This document shows positions 1 through 8,292 of a stretch of DNA of 64,000 nt, one piece after another. A program made the position numbers and the translations under genes. The notes under the pieces are model-generated. The model was given only the letters and a program-made list of their open reading frames with translations. It was not told the DNA's origin and did not search any database. The first letter of the stretch is position 1. Each line of letters starts with the position of its first letter. Source of the DNA: Terriglobia bacterium (GTDB lineage Bacteria; Acidobacteriota; Terriglobia; Acidiferrales; UBA7541); assembly GCA_020073605.1 (NCBI GenBank), contig JAIQEW010000012.1:62001-126000 (forward strand). Direction: 5' to 3'.

Positions 1-493
1 GTCCCGGCGCGAGTTCGGTATCGCCGTCGTGAAACACTGCCCTGTCGGAATAGATGTGCCGCAGCATCATCTGGATATTTTCCACGTCGAAGGGCGCGCG
101 CAACGATTGGTCGCACATGCAACGGCCGGTCGCATACGCCATGTCGCGGTCTTGCAGATGGAATCGCGCGCGGGGCAGCCGGTCGAGATTGCCCGCATGG
201 TCGTAGTGAAGGTGCGTGACGATCACGTCGGTCACTTGATCGGGATCGACCCCGAGAAGCCGCAGCGATTCAACCGGGCAACGGAGCCAGTCGCGCCGCC
301 GGCGGGCCGCAGCTTCCTTGCCAAATCCGGTATCGACGACGAACGTGCAATCGCTCCTCCGCAAGACCCACACGAAATAATCCAGATCCGAAGCAAACTC
401 ATGCGGGTCCGCCTGTAGGAAGTTCTCGCCCGGATGGCGGTTGCCAAGATGGGCGTAGCGGATGGCAAATATTTCGAAGGGTTCGATCGCCAA
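1..493 (-). CDS. Metallo-beta-lactamase-fold hydrolase, C-terminus cut by window edge
   Basis: The minus-strand reading frame runs off the left edge, so about 164 N-terminal residues are visible. It carries the zinc-binding motif THLHYDHAG near residues 93-101, the HxHxDH signature of the metallo-beta-lactamase superfamily. The spacing and the flanking sequence resemble N-acyl-homoserine-lactonase-like members. I chose the TTG at 493 because a GAGGG Shine-Dalgarno-like sequence lies about 7 nt upstream; no ATG fits. The gene is divergent from the dehydrogenase that starts at 654. The substrate is unknown. Its neighbours suggest an ester or lactone made during ring or side-chain catabolism, and this is inference. 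Confidence 0.75.
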   Translation of the reverse strand, partial: MAIEPFEIFAIRYAHLGNRHPGENFLQADPHEFASDLDYFVWVLRRSDCTFVVDTGFGKEAAARRRRDWLRCPVESLRLLGVDPDQVTDVIVTHLHYDHAGNLDRLPRARFHLQDRDMAYATGRCMCDQSLRAPFDVENIQMMLRHIYSDRAVFHDGDTELAPG

Positions 494-653
494 TGTGGGT
501 CCCTCGCGCGCCTGGCCGGTTCGTCGGACGCCTAGCATTGCGCATTCGCAAGCCGGACGTCAATTGCTAGCGAGCGGCCTTATGAGGCATGATACGCGTT
601 CGGAAAAAGCGCTTCGACGCGCGGATTTGGGCCAATCGGTGGAGGGAATGCGC

Positions 654-1559
654 ATGGCGCAGCAGAGCATTGGCTTCATAGGTGTCGGCAGAATGGGCGT
701 CCGCATGGCGCGACGGCTCATTCAGGCGGGCTACCAGCTCACCATATATGACACGAGCGCAGAAGCCATGGCGCCGCTCATCGAGGCTGGCGCGAAGCGC
801 GCCGGCTCGCCCGCCGCCGTTGCCTCGGCCGCCGAAATCGTCTTCGCCAGCGTGCCGACCCCGCCCATCGTGCAAGCCGTGGCCCTCGGGCCGCAAGGCG
901 TCATCGAGGGCAGCCGCGTCAAGATCTTCATCGACGTATCGACCACGGGCGCGACCGTCGCCAAGATTGTTGCGCAGGGCCTCGCCGCGAAGGGGATTCG
1001 AGCCGTGGACGCGCCGGTCAGCGGAGGCATCGCGGGCGCGGAGAAAGGCACGCTCGCCGTGATGGTGTCGTGCCCGGAGGACGTGTTTGCAACCGTGAAG
1101 CCCGTGCTCGAGGTGATCGGGAAACTCTTCTTTGTCGGCACGCAGCCCGGCCAGGGCCAGACCATGAAGCTGCTGAATAATCTCCTCTCGGCGACGGCGA
1201 TGGCGATCACGTCGGAAGCTGTGGTGATGGGCGTCAAGGCGGGACTCGATCCGTCGCTCGTAATTGACGTCTTCAACGCCGGAACCGCGCGCAACAGCGC
1301 CACACAGGACAAGATGAAGCAACACGTGATCTCGCGCTCCTTCAGCTACGGCTTCGGAATTGGCCTTCTCAACAAGGACATCCGGCTGTGCATGGCGGAG
1401 GCCGATGCTCTCGGCGTTCCGATGGTAGTGGGAAGCGCGGTCCGCCAGCTCTTGTCCATTTCGACGGCGACGGAAGGGCTCGACGCCGATATGACGGCGA
1501 TGGCCAGGACCGTCGAGAAGTGGGCGGGCGTGCAGGTCGGGCAGAAGCAGGGCAATTAG
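654..1559 (+). CDS. 3-hydroxyisobutyrate dehydrogenase-like NAD(P)-dependent beta-hydroxyacid dehydrogenase
   Basis: The protein of about 301 aa has the Rossmann dinucleotide motif GFIGVGRMG at residues 7-15, the family substrate-binding signature DAPVSGG near residue 119, and the catalytic lysine in MKLLNN (K172). These are hallmarks of the 3-hydroxyisobutyrate / tartronate-semialdehyde reductase family. The longer open frame from 462 is not used in my call. ATG 654 has GGAGGG about 7 nt upstream, and the homologous sequence begins there. The downstream PcaC-like and aldehyde dehydrogenase genes lie on the same strand, so the enzyme probably oxidises a beta-hydroxyacid in a shared catabolic route. 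The exact substrate cannot be read from the sequence. Confidence 0.88.
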   Translation: MAQQSIGFIGVGRMGVRMARRLIQAGYQLTIYDTSAEAMAPLIEAGAKRAGSPAAVASAAEIVFASVPTPPIVQAVALGPQGVIEGSRVKIFIDVSTTGATVAKIVAQGLAAKGIRAVDAPVSGGIAGAEKGTLAVMVSCPEDVFATVKPVLEVIGKLFFVGTQPGQGQTMKLLNNLLSATAMAITSEAVVMGVKAGLDPSLVIDVFNAGTARNSATQDKMKQHVISRSFSYGFGIGLLNKDIRLCMAEADALGVPMVVGSAVRQLLSISTATEGLDADMTAMARTVEKWAGVQVGQKQGN

Positions 1560-1616
1560 CTTCGTGCTGCCGCCAGCGGCAGCGATCTGAAATTCAATCA
1601 GGAGAGGGTCACTCAC

Positions 1617-2009
1617 ATGGACAAGAAAACGTTTGACCGAGGGCGCGAAATCCGTAGTTCCGTCCTCGGCAAGGAGTTCGTCGACAAAGCCTTCGAGACG
1701 GCCGACGATTTCAATCGGCCCTTGCAGGAGCTTGTCACCGAATATTGCTGGGGCGCCATCTGGGGGCGCGAGGAACTCCCCAAGAAGACGCGGAGCATGC
1801 TCAACCTGGCGATGATCAGCGCGCTGAATCGCCCGCACGAGCTCAAGGCGCATATCAAAGGCGCGCTGGTAAACGGCGTGACGCCGGTCGAGATACGCGA
1901 GGTCCTGCTCCAGGTGGCGATCTATTGCGGCGTGCCCGCGGCCGTGGACTCCTTCCGAATCGCGCGAGAGGCGTTCGCGGAATTGAAGGAAAAGGCGCCC
2001 AAGCTGTAG
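1617..2009 (+). CDS. Carboxymuconolactone decarboxylase (PcaC-like) family protein
   Basis: A 130-aa protein matching the single-domain CMD fold. The stretch from about residue 55 (LPKKTRSMLNLAM) through NRPHELKAHI and VTPVEIREVLLQ to AVDSFRIA is the conserved core of 4-carboxymuconolactone decarboxylases. It lacks the CxxC of AhpD peroxidases, so a decarboxylase or related non-redox role is more likely. It sits 57 bp after the dehydrogenase and just before the aldehyde dehydrogenase. This placement supports a protocatechuate-like or other ring-cleavage-linked pathway, but many CMD proteins act on other substrates. Confidence 0.88.
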   Translation: MDKKTFDRGREIRSSVLGKEFVDKAFETADDFNRPLQELVTEYCWGAIWGREELPKKTRSMLNLAMISALNRPHELKAHIKGALVNGVTPVEIREVLLQVAIYCGVPAAVDSFRIAREAFAELKEKAPKL

Positions 2010-2033
2010 CAACCCGCGAAGAAGGTGGCCGAA

Positions 2034-3512
2034 ATGAAAAAGCATCGCATGCTGATCGGCGGCCAGTGGGTGGAGCCGGCGTCCGGCGCGTGGTTCGAAT
2101 CCGTGAATCCGTTCACGGCCGCGCCATGGGCGCTCGTCCCTCGCGGCGGCAAGGACGACGTCGATCGGGCGGTGGCCGCGGCCAAGGCGGCCTTCTACGA
2201 CGGCGAATGGCGCAAGCTGACGGCCACGGCGCGCGGCGCCCTTCTTCGCCGCCTTGGCGACATCATCGCCGCCGAGGCGCCCGCACTCGCCGAAATCGAG
2301 ACCACGGACAACGGCAAGCTCATCGCCGAAATGCGCGGACAGCTCAACTACGTCCCGCAGTGGTTTCACTACTTCGGCGGCCTGGCGGACAAAATCGAAG
2401 GCCGCGTGATCCCCATCGACAAGCCGGGGGTTTTCAATTTCACGCGCGAAGAACCGCTGGGAGTCGTCGCGGCCATCACGCCGTGGAATTCGCCGCTCCT
2501 GCTCGCGGCGTGGAAGCTGGCGCCGGCGCTCGCTGCGGGCAACACGGTGGTTTGGAAGCCCTCGGAATTCTCCTCGGTTTCAGCTCTCGTCTTCGGCGAA
2601 CTGTTCGAGCGCGCCGGCTTTCCGCCCGGAGTCGTCAATATAGTCACCGGATATGGCAACGAAGTCGGCGAGCCTCTGATCACGCATGGCGACGTCGCCA
2701 AGATTGCCTTCACCGGCGGAGACCGCACCGGCGAGCACGTCTATCAATTGGCCGCCCGCGGCATCAAGCGCATCACGCTCGAGCTTGGAGGGAAATCCGC
2801 AAATATCGTCTTCGACGATGCCGACCTGGACGAAGCGGTGAAGGGCGTGGTCTCGGGTATTTTCGCCGCCACGGGCCAGACGTGCATTGCTGGCTCGCGG
2901 GCGCTGATTCATCGCCCCATCCACGAGAAATTCGTCGAGCGCCTCCTCGCGCTCGCCAGGACCGCGCGCATGGGCAATCCGCTCGACGCGGCCACGCAGG
3001 TCGGCCCGATCACCACCCGCCCGCAGTACGAAAAAGTCCTCGACTACATCCGGATCGCAAAAGACGAAGGCGCGGTCTGCCGTCTGGGTGGCACACCTGC
3101 AAATCGCCCCGAGTGCGGCTCGGGCTGGTTCGTCGAGCCAACGATCTTCACCGGCGTTCAACCCGGGATGCGCATCGCGCAGGAAGAGGTGTTCGGCCCC
3201 GTCCTTTCCATCATTCCCTTCGACACAGAAGAGGAAGCCGTTCGCATCGCCAATGGCACGGTGTACGGCCTCGCCGCCGGAGTATGGACCACGAGTATCC
3301 GTCGCGCGCTCACGATGTCCGAACGATTGGAGGCTGGAACCGTGTGGGTGAATACCTACCGCGCGGTGAGCTACATGTCTCCGTTCGGCGGCTACAAGCG
3401 CTCGGGAATCGGGCGTGAGAGCGGAATCGAAGCCATCCGCGAGTACCTTCAGACCAAGAGCGTCTGGATCGACATCGCGGGCAATGCCCCGAATCCTTTT
3501 GTGATGAGGTAG
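2034..3512 (+). CDS. NAD(P)-dependent aldehyde dehydrogenase
   Basis: A 492-aa member of the ALDH superfamily with all catalytic landmarks. TPWNSPLLLAAWK holds the nucleotide-site Trp-Asn, ELGGKS contains the general base Glu250, and GQTCIAGSR contains the nucleophile Cys284. The C-terminal oligomerisation region with PFGGYKRSGIGRE is intact. I prefer ATG 2034 over GTG 2025 because GAAGG lies 8 nt upstream of the ATG. The gene follows the PcaC-like gene by 24 bp, implying co-transcription. The likely role is oxidation of an aliphatic or aromatic aldehyde produced by the flavoprotein dehydrogenases of this island. The substrate is inferred only. Confidence 0.93.
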   Translation: MKKHRMLIGGQWVEPASGAWFESVNPFTAAPWALVPRGGKDDVDRAVAAAKAAFYDGEWRKLTATARGALLRRLGDIIAAEAPALAEIETTDNGKLIAEMRGQLNYVPQWFHYFGGLADKIEGRVIPIDKPGVFNFTREEPLGVVAAITPWNSPLLLAAWKLAPALAAGNTVVWKPSEFSSVSALVFGELFERAGFPPGVVNIVTGYGNEVGEPLITHGDVAKIAFTGGDRTGEHVYQLAARGIKRITLELGGKSANIVFDDADLDEAVKGVVSGIFAATGQTCIAGSRALIHRPIHEKFVERLLALARTARMGNPLDAATQVGPITTRPQYEKVLDYIRIAKDEGAVCRLGGTPANRPECGSGWFVEPTIFTGVQPGMRIAQEEVFGPVLSIIPFDTEEEAVRIANGTVYGLAAGVWTTSIRRALTMSERLEAGTVWVNTYRAVSYMSPFGGYKRSGIGRESGIEAIREYLQTKSVWIDIAGNAPNPFVMR

Positions 3513-3521
3513 CCGGAAGGT

Positions 3522-4775
3522 TCAAGCAGCCGCGTGGTCCGCGCCCATCTTGCTCGCGCGGCCGATCCACCACCATAGCGCCGTCCCCACAATCGGCACC
3601 ATGCTGAGCGAAACGAAAACCGCCGTGTACAGATGCCGGTCGAATAAGGGACCGTAAGCGAGCAGCAGGAGGGCGACAACGGCGGACCAAGCGCCAGAAC
3701 CGATTCCGGCGACTTTGCCCGTTTCGTCGCGCGGGTAGGCGCGCGCGGCCACGTGCAGCGAGACGACGATGAACGCGACGGCGATAAACATTCCCCAGGA
3801 AAATAGCGCCAGCGCTGCGATCCACGAATTCATTCGCGTGACGGCCGACGGAATCAGCGCCACAAACGCGAGCGCGACGTACAAACGCACGGGCCGGGGG
3901 TTGTCGCGAACCCAGCGGTCCGACACCCAGCCCCAGAAGTAGTATCCGATCTCCCAGCAGACCGCCGGTATCCAAAGAATCTTCCCGAGTTGCCCCTGCG
4001 TCAGACCCAGCGCCCGATTCAAATACAGAGGACACAGGTAGAGTGTCGGCCCGAGTGCCGCTCCTCCGAGCCCCATGCCGACCACGAGCAGCCAGAATCG
4101 CCGCTCGAAAAAATTGGGCCACGCGACTCCGGATGCCTTTCGCTCGGCGGCTTGCACCAGCGGTGGCCGCGCGACGAACCACCACACGATCAGCCAGACC
4201 GCTCCAAGCGCGCCGGTAACCAGAAACGCCGCGCGCCATCCGAACCGCAGCGCGATCGGCGTGATGATCAGCGGCGCGAAAATCGCCCCCACCGACGCGC
4301 CGCTATAGGAAATACCCATTCCGCGCGACTGCTTCGCGAGGGGCAGCGAATTCGCCGCCGTGCGCAAGCCGCCGGGAAACGTGGCGCCCTCGCCGAACCC
4401 GAGCACGGCCCGTGCCGCCGCAAAGCCGATAAACCCGCCGACCCACGCATGCGACGCGCTCGCCACGGTCCATATTCCCACCGCCAATAGCATGCCGGCG
4501 CGCAGACCAACGTAATCGATCCAGGAGCCCCAGAGCGGATTCGCGATCATGTAAACGACGGAAAACACCGCGCCGACAGCCGTATACGCCGTGGCGCTCA
4601 AGCCCGTATCCTTGAGAATCATCGGGGAGATTACCGTAATCGCCTGGCGATCGATGTAGGAGAGGCACGAGCACGTCATCATCACGGCGACGGGCACCCA
4701 CATGCGCCAGCCGGTTGCGAAAGAATTCGCGCGGCCGGTCGAGGTCTGATTCGTTGCGAGAGTGCTGCCTGGCAT
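3522..4775 (-). CDS. Major facilitator superfamily transporter (anion/aromatic-acid symporter type)
   Basis: The 417-aa protein has about 12 hydrophobic segments. It has the SYIDRQAITVISPMI motif in TM1 and the GFGEGATFPGG loop, both seen in the anion:cation symporter branch (hexuronate, phthalate and similar acid carriers). It ends 10 bp from the aldehyde dehydrogenase in a convergent arrangement. The likely role is proton-coupled uptake of the organic acid degraded by the neighbouring enzymes, in the inner membrane. The family is sure; the substrate is not. The first ten or so residues are polar, so a slightly later start is possible. Confidence 0.88.
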   Translation of the reverse strand: MPGSTLATNQTSTGRANSFATGWRMWVPVAVMMTCSCLSYIDRQAITVISPMILKDTGLSATAYTAVGAVFSVVYMIANPLWGSWIDYVGLRAGMLLAVGIWTVASASHAWVGGFIGFAAARAVLGFGEGATFPGGLRTAANSLPLAKQSRGMGISYSGASVGAIFAPLIITPIALRFGWRAAFLVTGALGAVWLIVWWFVARPPLVQAAERKASGVAWPNFFERRFWLLVVGMGLGGAALGPTLYLCPLYLNRALGLTQGQLGKILWIPAVCWEIGYYFWGWVSDRWVRDNPRPVRLYVALAFVALIPSAVTRMNSWIAALALFSWGMFIAVAFIVVSLHVAARAYPRDETGKVAGIGSGAWSAVVALLLLAYGPLFDRHLYTAVFVSLSMVPIVGTALWWWIGRASKMGADHAAA

Positions 4776-4918
4776 TCTGGTTTTCCCCCGCAGTCCCTCT
4801 TGGAGAATCGGGAGTGTATCACGCGTGTTTTGGCTCGATCAGAAACTTGGTCCGGAAGCGTGATAATGTGCCCGGTGCGGATAGAAACTCAGCCGTTGAA
4901 CGCACGGAGATCGCGGAC

Positions 4919-5767
4919 GTGGATATCGCTGAATTGCAGAAATGGGTAGGAAAGACGGCAACGGTGACGGATCAAGTGACGCCGGTCCCGATTGCCGCAC
5001 TGGCCGCCACGCTCGACATCGACGCTCCGCCGCCGCGCCCCGGCGATCCCCTACCGCCGCTCTGGCACTGGTTGTACTTTCTTCCGGCAGACCGGCAATC
5101 CGAGCTTGCTGCTGACGGTCACGCAAGACGCGGTGGTTTCCTGCCACCGATCCCGCTTCCGCGGCGCATGTGGGCCGGGGGACGCTTCGAATTCCATCAT
5201 CCGCTGCGCGTGGGCGAGAGCATCACGCGCACTTCGCACATCGCGGCTATCGAGCAGAAGGAGGGACGCACCGGCCCGCTGGTATTCGTCGTCGCGCGCC
5301 ACGAAATCAGCAATTCCGGAGGAGTCGCCATGACCGAGGAGCAGGACCTCGTCTATCGCGGCCTTTCGAAGCCGGGCGACCCCGTGCCCACCACCCGGAT
5401 GGCGCCCGCCGATTCCGCGTGGGAACGCGTCGTCCAGCCCGGCAGTGTGCTGTTATTTCGCTATTCCGCGCTCACATTCAACGGTCATCGCATCCATTAC
5501 GACTATCCTTACGCCACCAAGGTCGAGGGGTATCCCGGCCTGCTGGTCCACGGCCCGCTCATCGCCACTCTGTTGCTCGATTTGCTGGGGCGCAACATGC
5601 GGGAGGCGCAGGTCGCGAGCTTCACATTCCGCGCCGGGAGCCCGCTATTCGATACGACACCCTTCTCGGTCTGCGGCAAGCCGGAGAAAGGCGGCAAGAC
5701 TGTCTCGCTTTGGGCCAAGGACGCGGCCGGCGCCATGGCCACCACCGCTACCGCCGTCATCGCCTAA
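4919..5767 (+). CDS. MaoC-like hydratase/dehydratase (mesaconyl-C4-CoA / itaconyl-CoA hydratase-like)
   Basis: About 282 aa. The N-terminal half resembles the FAS1-like dehydratase domain (PPLWHWLYFLP, GGFLPPIPLPRRMWAGG) and the C-terminal half is a MaoC hot-dog domain (FRYSALTFNGHRIHYD, GLLVHGPL). This domain order is typical of mesaconyl-C4-CoA hydratase and the HTD2 family. The catalytic Asp/His pair of the hydratase fits the HRIHYD segment. Start GTG 4919 has GGAG 9 nt upstream. It is divergent from the MFS gene. It probably hydrates a short branched enoyl-CoA, which fits the hydroxyisobutyrate-type enzyme nearby. Confidence 0.82.
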   Translation: MDIAELQKWVGKTATVTDQVTPVPIAALAATLDIDAPPPRPGDPLPPLWHWLYFLPADRQSELAADGHARRGGFLPPIPLPRRMWAGGRFEFHHPLRVGESITRTSHIAAIEQKEGRTGPLVFVVARHEISNSGGVAMTEEQDLVYRGLSKPGDPVPTTRMAPADSAWERVVQPGSVLLFRYSALTFNGHRIHYDYPYATKVEGYPGLLVHGPLIATLLLDLLGRNMREAQVASFTFRAGSPLFDTTPFSVCGKPEKGGKTVSLWAKDAAGAMATTATAVIA

Positions 5768-5770
5768 GCA

Positions 5771-6649
5771 CTAGTCGTAATACTTGGGGGATTTCTTCAA
5801 TTTAGAATTCGCCGTGAAGTCGTGTTCGATCCACAACTGCGTGTTCGTTTTCTTGACGTAGTCCTCGATCATCGCGCGGCTGGCGAGGGATTGTTCCTTG
5901 TTGTACTCAAATGTCGGAACGCGGCCCGAACCCTTCTCTTCCGGATAGTGGTACAGATCGCCCGCCAGCATCACATTCCCGGTCTTCTTCAGATGAAGAA
6001 TCAGCACCTGATGGCCCGGCGTATGTCCGGGCGCCGACTTGATGATCACCTTCCCGTCGCCGAACACGTCGTACTCGTCTTTCGTGATCAGCACGGTCTT
6101 GCTGTTCTTGAGCTCGCTGTAGGTCTTGGGATCAACGAGCGCCGGCGGTTTGTCCGCGAACATCGCATCGCGTTCGATGGGCCTCACGAGCCAAGTGGAC
6201 CCCGCAAACTCGTTGGAATTCGCGATGTGGTCGCCGTGATAGTGCGAATGCGCGAGATACGTGATATCGCCGGGCGCATAGCCGATTTCCGCGAGCTGCG
6301 ATTTCAGCGTGCGCGTCGCGGTCGAAGGGCCCTGCGTCACCGGCTGCCCGTCATCCTTGAAGTTGCCGTCGGGAATCACGCCAACATCCCAGATCAGCGT
6401 GCCCTTCGGATCGACGATCAGGTAGCAGGGAACGGCAAAATCGATTGTTTTGACTTCTTCCCTCTTGAAATTGAACAGCGCGGGATCGAGTCCCTTGATC
6501 ACGCCGCAATCGAACACGTACAGCCGCACCGACTTGGGAGCCTTCGGCTTGTGCTGCTGCGCCGTCGAAGTTGCCACGGCCGCAACAATCGCCAGCATCG
6601 CAAAAAGCGCGATACCCGGTCCATTGCGGAGCTTCCTCAAATTCACCAT
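5771..6649 (-). CDS. Exported metallo-beta-lactamase-fold hydrolase (lactonase-like)
   Basis: A 292-aa protein starting with a hydrophobic signal peptide (about residues 12-30, ending near STAQQ). The zinc motif HSHYHGDH lies near residue 138, followed by the later ligands in APGHTPGH, AGDLYHYPEE and the terminal EHD. This pattern matches N-acyl-homoserine-lactonase-type hydrolases exported to the periplasm. The start ATG 6649 has AGGAGG 5 nt upstream, the best ribosome site in the island. It is the last gene of the minus-strand flavoprotein operon, so its natural substrate may be a lactone or ester released by the flavoproteins, not a quorum signal. Confidence 0.88.
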   Translation of the reverse strand: MVNLRKLRNGPGIALFAMLAIVAAVATSTAQQHKPKAPKSVRLYVFDCGVIKGLDPALFNFKREEVKTIDFAVPCYLIVDPKGTLIWDVGVIPDGNFKDDGQPVTQGPSTATRTLKSQLAEIGYAPGDITYLAHSHYHGDHIANSNEFAGSTWLVRPIERDAMFADKPPALVDPKTYSELKNSKTVLITKDEYDVFGDGKVIIKSAPGHTPGHQVLILHLKKTGNVMLAGDLYHYPEEKGSGRVPTFEYNKEQSLASRAMIEDYVKKTNTQLWIEHDFTANSKLKKSPKYYD

Positions 6650-6680
6650 CGAATCCTCCTCGGCGCGCACTCGCTGCGCT

Positions 6681-8261
6681 TCAAGCTCTTGCCTTCCTCA
6701 ATCGTTTCGGCCAGATGCCGCTTTTCCCCGGCGAGAGAATCCCATTTGGATCGAGCGCGTCCTTGACCGTTTCGTGCAAACGCAGCATCGCGTGATTGTT
6801 ATAGGAGTAGACGTTCGCGACGTCGTCCATGTAGGCGACGTGCGTGCGGTATTCGCCCCATCCGTGTTCGGCGCAGGCTTCGATCAGGCGCCGGAAGACT
6901 TCGCGGTTTCGCTTGTTCGCTTCGACGTCATGCATGATCTGAAAGCCAAACAAGAAAACGAACGCGCGCGGGAAAAACGCCCACGGGAGCGAGATGAATT
7001 GATTTTGCGGCGGCACGCCCATCTCGTGGTAGACCTCGCCGAACACTTTGAGCGCTTCGAAAACGGCCTCGCCCGAGAGCGGAACAATCGGCGAGAAATC
7101 CATGTGGCCGAGCGTCTTGCCGAGGAATCCGAAGACTGAAAGATTCGGAATGCCCAGCGCCTGCCGCAGGACGTCGTCCGAGTCTTTCAGCTCCACAGGA
7201 AATCGATACGACCGACCTTCCTTGAACGTGACACCCGGAATCGCCGAGAATCTTTCTTTCGTGAATTCCCATTGCAGATCAACCACTTTGGCCGGTCCGT
7301 AAAAATGCAGCTCGGAGCTCCAGTAGGGGATGTTCTGCTCGCGGCCGATGCGCTCAAGCTCCGCGACGGAAATATCGCCGGGAAGATCGACAACTCCTCC
7401 ACCCTTCGACACGCGATAGGTCAGCAGCGGGCTGTCGAGCGCCGCAGTGCCCTGCACGATTTGCGAATTGTAGAGGTAGGCGAGAGTTTCAACGAACGGG
7501 ACGAGGTCGTCGTGACGCGCGACCATCACGGTACCGTCGCGATAAGCCTCGGGTTCCGGCAGCAGCCAGACGCCCATCTTTGTGACGATGCCGAAATTCG
7601 ATTGCGAGAATAGGCCGTCGACGTACGGGCCGAAGCCGTACTTGTACTGCTGCCACGTCTTCGAGCCCGGCAGCGCACCCATGCCGGTGCGCATCACTTC
7701 GCCATTCGGCAGCACCACTTCCATTCCGCAAACGGTCGCGAAGTGGTCATGCAGCGGCCCCCGCCCGCCGCCACGCTCGAGCGAGTTTCCCACGGGACTG
7801 CCCCAACCGGGATCGGGTGGATCGATCCACACCTTGAGCTTGTGCTCCTGAATGTAGCGGTAGAGATCGAAGTAGCTGACGCCGGGCTCGACCAGCGCGT
7901 AATGATTCTTGTCGCTGACCTCGAGGATGCGATTCATTCGCTTGAGGTCGAGGATGACGCTGCCTGAGAGAGCCGGAGACGAACCGCCATAGGCGAGATT
8001 CCTGCCCGTCGAGATCGTCCAGAGGGGAATCTTGTAGGCGTTGGCGATCTTCACGATCGCCTGCGCCTGCTCGACACCGTCGGGGGCAACTGCCGCGGAG
8101 GGAACCCGATCTTCTTCCTCGTGCCAGAAGGGCGAGTAGGAGTCGCGGTAGAGCTCCACGTCGTCATCGCTGGTGAACACCCACTCTTTGCCGACGGCGG
8201 CTTCGAACTGTTTGATGGCCGCGGCGAAATCGCCGGGGCTCACCCCGGGCGGAACTCTCAT
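6681..8261 (-). CDS. FAD-linked oxidoreductase, 4-cresol dehydrogenase / vanillyl-alcohol oxidase family (copy A)
   Basis: The 526-aa protein shows the PCMH-type FAD domain (PLWTISTGRNLAYGG, GSVILDLKRMN, VEPGVSYFDLYRY) and the conserved block GWGSPVGNSLERGGG. TMGVW-type family motifs and the C-terminal PNGILSPGKSGIWP are also present. This is the flavoprotein subunit fold of 4-cresol dehydrogenase and vanillyl-alcohol oxidase. A cytochrome c gene in the same operon favours a dehydrogenase passing electrons to cytochrome. No signal peptide is visible, although the cytochrome is exported; 4-cresol dehydrogenase-type enzymes can be exported as complexes. It is strongly similar to copy B directly upstream. 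Confidence 0.92.
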   Translation of the reverse strand: MRVPPGVSPGDFAAAIKQFEAAVGKEWVFTSDDDVELYRDSYSPFWHEEEDRVPSAAVAPDGVEQAQAIVKIANAYKIPLWTISTGRNLAYGGSSPALSGSVILDLKRMNRILEVSDKNHYALVEPGVSYFDLYRYIQEHKLKVWIDPPDPGWGSPVGNSLERGGGRGPLHDHFATVCGMEVVLPNGEVMRTGMGALPGSKTWQQYKYGFGPYVDGLFSQSNFGIVTKMGVWLLPEPEAYRDGTVMVARHDDLVPFVETLAYLYNSQIVQGTAALDSPLLTYRVSKGGGVVDLPGDISVAELERIGREQNIPYWSSELHFYGPAKVVDLQWEFTKERFSAIPGVTFKEGRSYRFPVELKDSDDVLRQALGIPNLSVFGFLGKTLGHMDFSPIVPLSGEAVFEALKVFGEVYHEMGVPPQNQFISLPWAFFPRAFVFLFGFQIMHDVEANKRNREVFRRLIEACAEHGWGEYRTHVAYMDDVANVYSYNNHAMLRLHETVKDALDPNGILSPGKSGIWPKRLRKARA

Positions 8262-8292
8262 CGTGCGCTCCTGTAGCGGGCCGCTCCGGCGT

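Noticed and set aside
567-2369. A 600-codon minus-strand open frame
   Set aside because: It lies antisense to the dehydrogenase, PcaC-like and ALDH genes, which have clear family motifs. Its translation is Arg/His/Gly-rich, typical of antisense frames in G+C-rich DNA.
1745-3418. A 557-codon plus-strand open frame
   Set aside because: It is the +1 shadow of the PcaC-like and aldehyde dehydrogenase genes and has Arg-rich, low-information sequence.
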